NCBI RefSeq assembly: GCF_900451095.1
Contig: NZ_UGHV01000001.1
Location: 930,001 to 994,000, forward strand
Direction of reading: 5' to 3'
DNA length: 64,000 nt
Origin: Helicobacter canis
Lineage (GTDB): Bacteria; Campylobacterota; Campylobacteria; Campylobacterales; Helicobacteraceae
Shown: positions 62,161-64,000 of the stretch, piece after piece
Numbering within the stretch: the first letter of the stretch is position 1
How the letters are laid out: every line of letters begins with the position of its first letter
Notes under the pieces: generated by a model
Database searches by the model: none
What the model saw: the letters and a program-made list of their open reading frames with translations, nothing else
What the model was told of the DNA's origin: nothing
Position numbers and translations under genes: made by a program

Positions 62161-64000
62161 ATGGCAGTTTTCCCACCTAAGCCACTTAAGCAAATGGAGC
62201 TAGCAGAGCTAGAGAATCTCTGTGCTGATATTCGCGCTAGAATCCTTGAAGTCGTAAGCCAAAATGGCGGGCATTTAAGCTCCACACTTGGTGCAGTAGA
62301 GCTAATTGTGGCTATGCACTATGTCTTTGATTACACAAAATCCCCCTTTATCTTTGATGTATCCCACCAAGCCTATGCGCATAAGCTGCTTACAGGGCGA
62401 TATGATGAGTTTGCAAGCTTGCGGAAGTTTGGTGGGGTGAGTGGATTCTGCAAGCCAAGTGAGTCAAGCGCGGATTATTTTGTCGCTGGACATAGCTCGA
62501 CTTCTATCTCACTAGGTGTAGGCGCGGCAAAGGCTATGGCTTTGCGCGGTGAAAAAGCAATGCCCATCGTGCTGATTGGCGATGGCAGTATGAGTGCTGG
62601 GCTTGTGTATGAGGCGTTAAATGAGCTAGGCGATAGAAAATACCCTATGCTTATTATTTTGAATGACAATGAAATGAGTATCGCCAAGCCCATAGGCGCG
62701 ATTTCTAGGCATTTATCGCAAATCATCTCCCACCCGATGTATCAATCTTTCCGCAACTTTACAAAAAAATGGCTAGAGAAAATGCCAGATTCTGCGACTT
62801 ATCTTGCTAAACGCTTTGAAGAATCCCTAAAGCTCATCACACCCGGGATTTTGTTTGAAGAAATGGGGATTGACTATATCGGTCCAATTGATGGGCATAA
62901 TCTTAGTGATTTAATCTTTTGCTTCAAAAGGGCGCAGGATTTGGGACGCCCAATAGTCGTGCATACACAGACCATTAAGGGCAAGGGCTATGAGATCGCT
63001 GAAGGTCCTTATGAGAAGTGGCACGGCGTAGGGGCGTTTGATCTTGCAACCGGGCAAGCCTTGAAAAAATCCGCGCAAGTCCCCACGCCCACACAAGTGT
63101 ATGCACGCGTGCTAGGCGAGCTTGCTAGAGATGATGAAAGAGTCGCGGGCGTTACAGCAGCGATGCCTGGTGGCACAGGGCTTGGCGAGCTGATTGACAT
63201 ATATCCAGATAGATTCTGGGATACAGGCATTGCCGAGCAGCATAGTGTAACCTCTATGGCAGCTATGGCAAAGGAGGGCTTTATCCCCTTTGTGAGTATC
63301 TACTCGACATTTTTGCAGCGAGCCTTTGATCAAATTGTCCACGATGTGGGGATTATGGGGCTGCCGGTGCGCTTTAGTATCGATAGAGCGGGCATTGTGG
63401 GCGAAGATGGCGAGACGCATCAAGGGCTTTTTGATATTGCGTATTTGCGTATGATCCCGGGCTTTGTGCTTTTTGCCCCGCGCGATAATGCCACGCTTAG
63501 ACTTGCCATAGAGTTTGCCTATAAATTTTCTAGCGCACCTTGTGCTTACCGCTATCCGCGCAATGCTTTTTGCCTAGAAGAGGGCAGTTATAAAGCAAGC
63601 GAATTTGTGCTAGGTGAGCTAGAAGTTTTGCGACAGGGCAGGCAAATCGCACTTATCGGCTATGGCAATGGCGTGGGTAGGGCGGATAAAGTCTATCGTG
63701 CTTTGTGTGATTTGGGCTTTGCTCCTAGTCTTATTGATCTGCGCTTTTGTAAGCCACTGCCCAAAGAGCTAGAATCCACTTTACGCACGCATAAAATCGC
63801 CTTTGTCTTTAGCGATAGTTATAGAGATGGTGGCGTGGGCAGTGCGATATTGGAGCAGGCAAGCGCGTGGGAGGTGCTGCTGCCACTTTATAGCCTTGAG
63901 CTAGAATCCACTTTTGTCCCGCACGGCGATACAAAGAGTGTCGAGCACTCGGTGGGGCTTAGCGAGCAGGCGTTGCTTGAGCGCGTGCTTAGCAAGCTTA
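62161..64000 (+). CDS. dxs: 1-deoxy-D-xylulose-5-phosphate synthase (3' end beyond the window)
   Basis: The first enzyme of the non-mevalonate isoprenoid pathway, a thiamine diphosphate enzyme. The open 613 codons show GGHLSSTLGAVELIVAMHY, FDVSHQAYAHKLLTGR, the ThDP/Mg motif GDGSMSAGLVYEAL...ILNDNEMSI, GIAEQHSVTSMAAMA and SIDRAGIVGEDGETHQG. It starts nine bases after the fliH stop. Two dispersed elements near the end are read as KELESTLRTHK and SLELESTFVPHG. The order fliG-fliH-dxs is as in H. pylori (from memory). It continues beyond the right edge. Confidence 0.95.
   Translation, partial: MAVFPPKPLKQMELAELENLCADIRARILEVVSQNGGHLSSTLGAVELIVAMHYVFDYTKSPFIFDVSHQAYAHKLLTGRYDEFASLRKFGGVSGFCKPSESSADYFVAGHSSTSISLGVGAAKAMALRGEKAMPIVLIGDGSMSAGLVYEALNELGDRKYPMLIILNDNEMSIAKPIGAISRHLSQIISHPMYQSFRNFTKKWLEKMPDSATYLAKRFEESLKLITPGILFEEMGIDYIGPIDGHNLSDLIFCFKRAQDLGRPIVVHTQTIKGKGYEIAEGPYEKWHGVGAFDLATGQALKKSAQVPTPTQVYARVLGELARDDERVAGVTAAMPGGTGLGELIDIYPDRFWDTGIAEQHSVTSMAAMAKEGFIPFVSIYSTFLQRAFDQIVHDVGIMGLPVRFSIDRAGIVGEDGETHQGLFDIAYLRMIPGFVLFAPRDNATLRLAIEFAYKFSSAPCAYRYPRNAFCLEEGSYKASEFVLGELEVLRQGRQIALIGYGNGVGRADKVYRALCDLGFAPSLIDLRFCKPLPKELESTLRTHKIAFVFSDSYRDGGVGSAILEQASAWEVLLPLYSLELESTFVPHGDTKSVEHSVGLSEQALLERVLSKL

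Noticed and set aside
1-64000. CRISPR arrays
   Set aside because: The frequent 10-15 base element is irregularly spaced, on both strands and inside genes, without repeat-spacer periodicity or cas genes.

Overview
The window reads as a chromosomal segment of a Campylobacterota bacterium, most likely an enterohepatic-type Helicobacter. The evidence is gene content and order: prmA-ftsH-psd-like-pssA, secG-frr-pyrE-RDD, a PpiD-like protein followed by ftsA-ftsZ, truB-csrA-ispE-smpB-exbB, fliF-fliG-fliH-dxs, dba-dsbI, flgP, and several Helicobacter-type outer-membrane proteins. Many of these orders match the H. pylori or C. jejuni layout as I remember it. leuA, bioB and hisC show more biosynthetic capacity than H. 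pylori. No transposase, integrase, phage gene or CRISPR array is visible, so most of this is core chromosome.

Layout. 1-5.7 kb: L11 methyltransferase tail, FtsH, phospholipid genes, leuA, and a small outer-membrane protein. 5.7-6.6 kb: repeat mosaic. 6.6-15 kb: bioB, a hemerythrin with a Cys-rich tail, HdeD-like protein, AddB, an OMP, truA, and a CetB/CetA-like energy-taxis pair. 15-23 kb: a DUF5718-like protein, nhaA, exbB-exbD-tonB, flgP plus a lipoprotein, and RDD-pyrE-frr-secG. 23-31.3 kb: a surface-modification region with two G14 tracts, a membrane protein, a porin, manC, an MBOAT acyltransferase and a frameshifted partner gene. 31.3-37.3 kb: dba-dsbI, PpiD-like, ftsA, ftsZ. 37.3-46.7 kb: a CadA-like ATPase, rnpB, an OMP, flavodoxin, a dicarboxylate symporter, D-lactate dehydrogenase and tRNA-Met(CAT). 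46.7-56.4 kb, minus strand: an ABC exporter, TauE/SafE, an orphan ExbB, smpB, ispE, csrA, truB, a repeat mosaic, xseA, an RseP-like protease and pgsA. 56.4-64 kb: a membrane-anchored protein, hisC, fliF, fliG, fliH and the start of dxs.

The most unusual feature is a short sequence, AAAAGTGGATTCTAG, or its complement CTAGAATCCACTTTT. Its 10-base core GTGGATTCTA occurs at least 45 times by eye in 64 kb, on both strands, inside and between genes. Chance predicts about 0.1. The density is like that of DNA uptake sequences in Neisseria and Pasteurellaceae. Inside genes it is read mainly as L-E-S-T-F or K-V-D-S, often in conserved domains without changing their length (for example the 8-residue spacer of the PgsA catalytic motif and a PDZ loop in the RseP-like protease). 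A perfect inverted pair forms the whole stem at the P12 position of RNase P RNA. I propose it is an uptake-type or other genome-wide recognition sequence. 

A second, longer family of repeat modules fills intergenic gaps. The same modules are also translated inside unrelated proteins (MBOAT acyltransferase, the IspE tail, the ABC ATPase tail, D-lactate dehydrogenase), which share identical peptides as a result.
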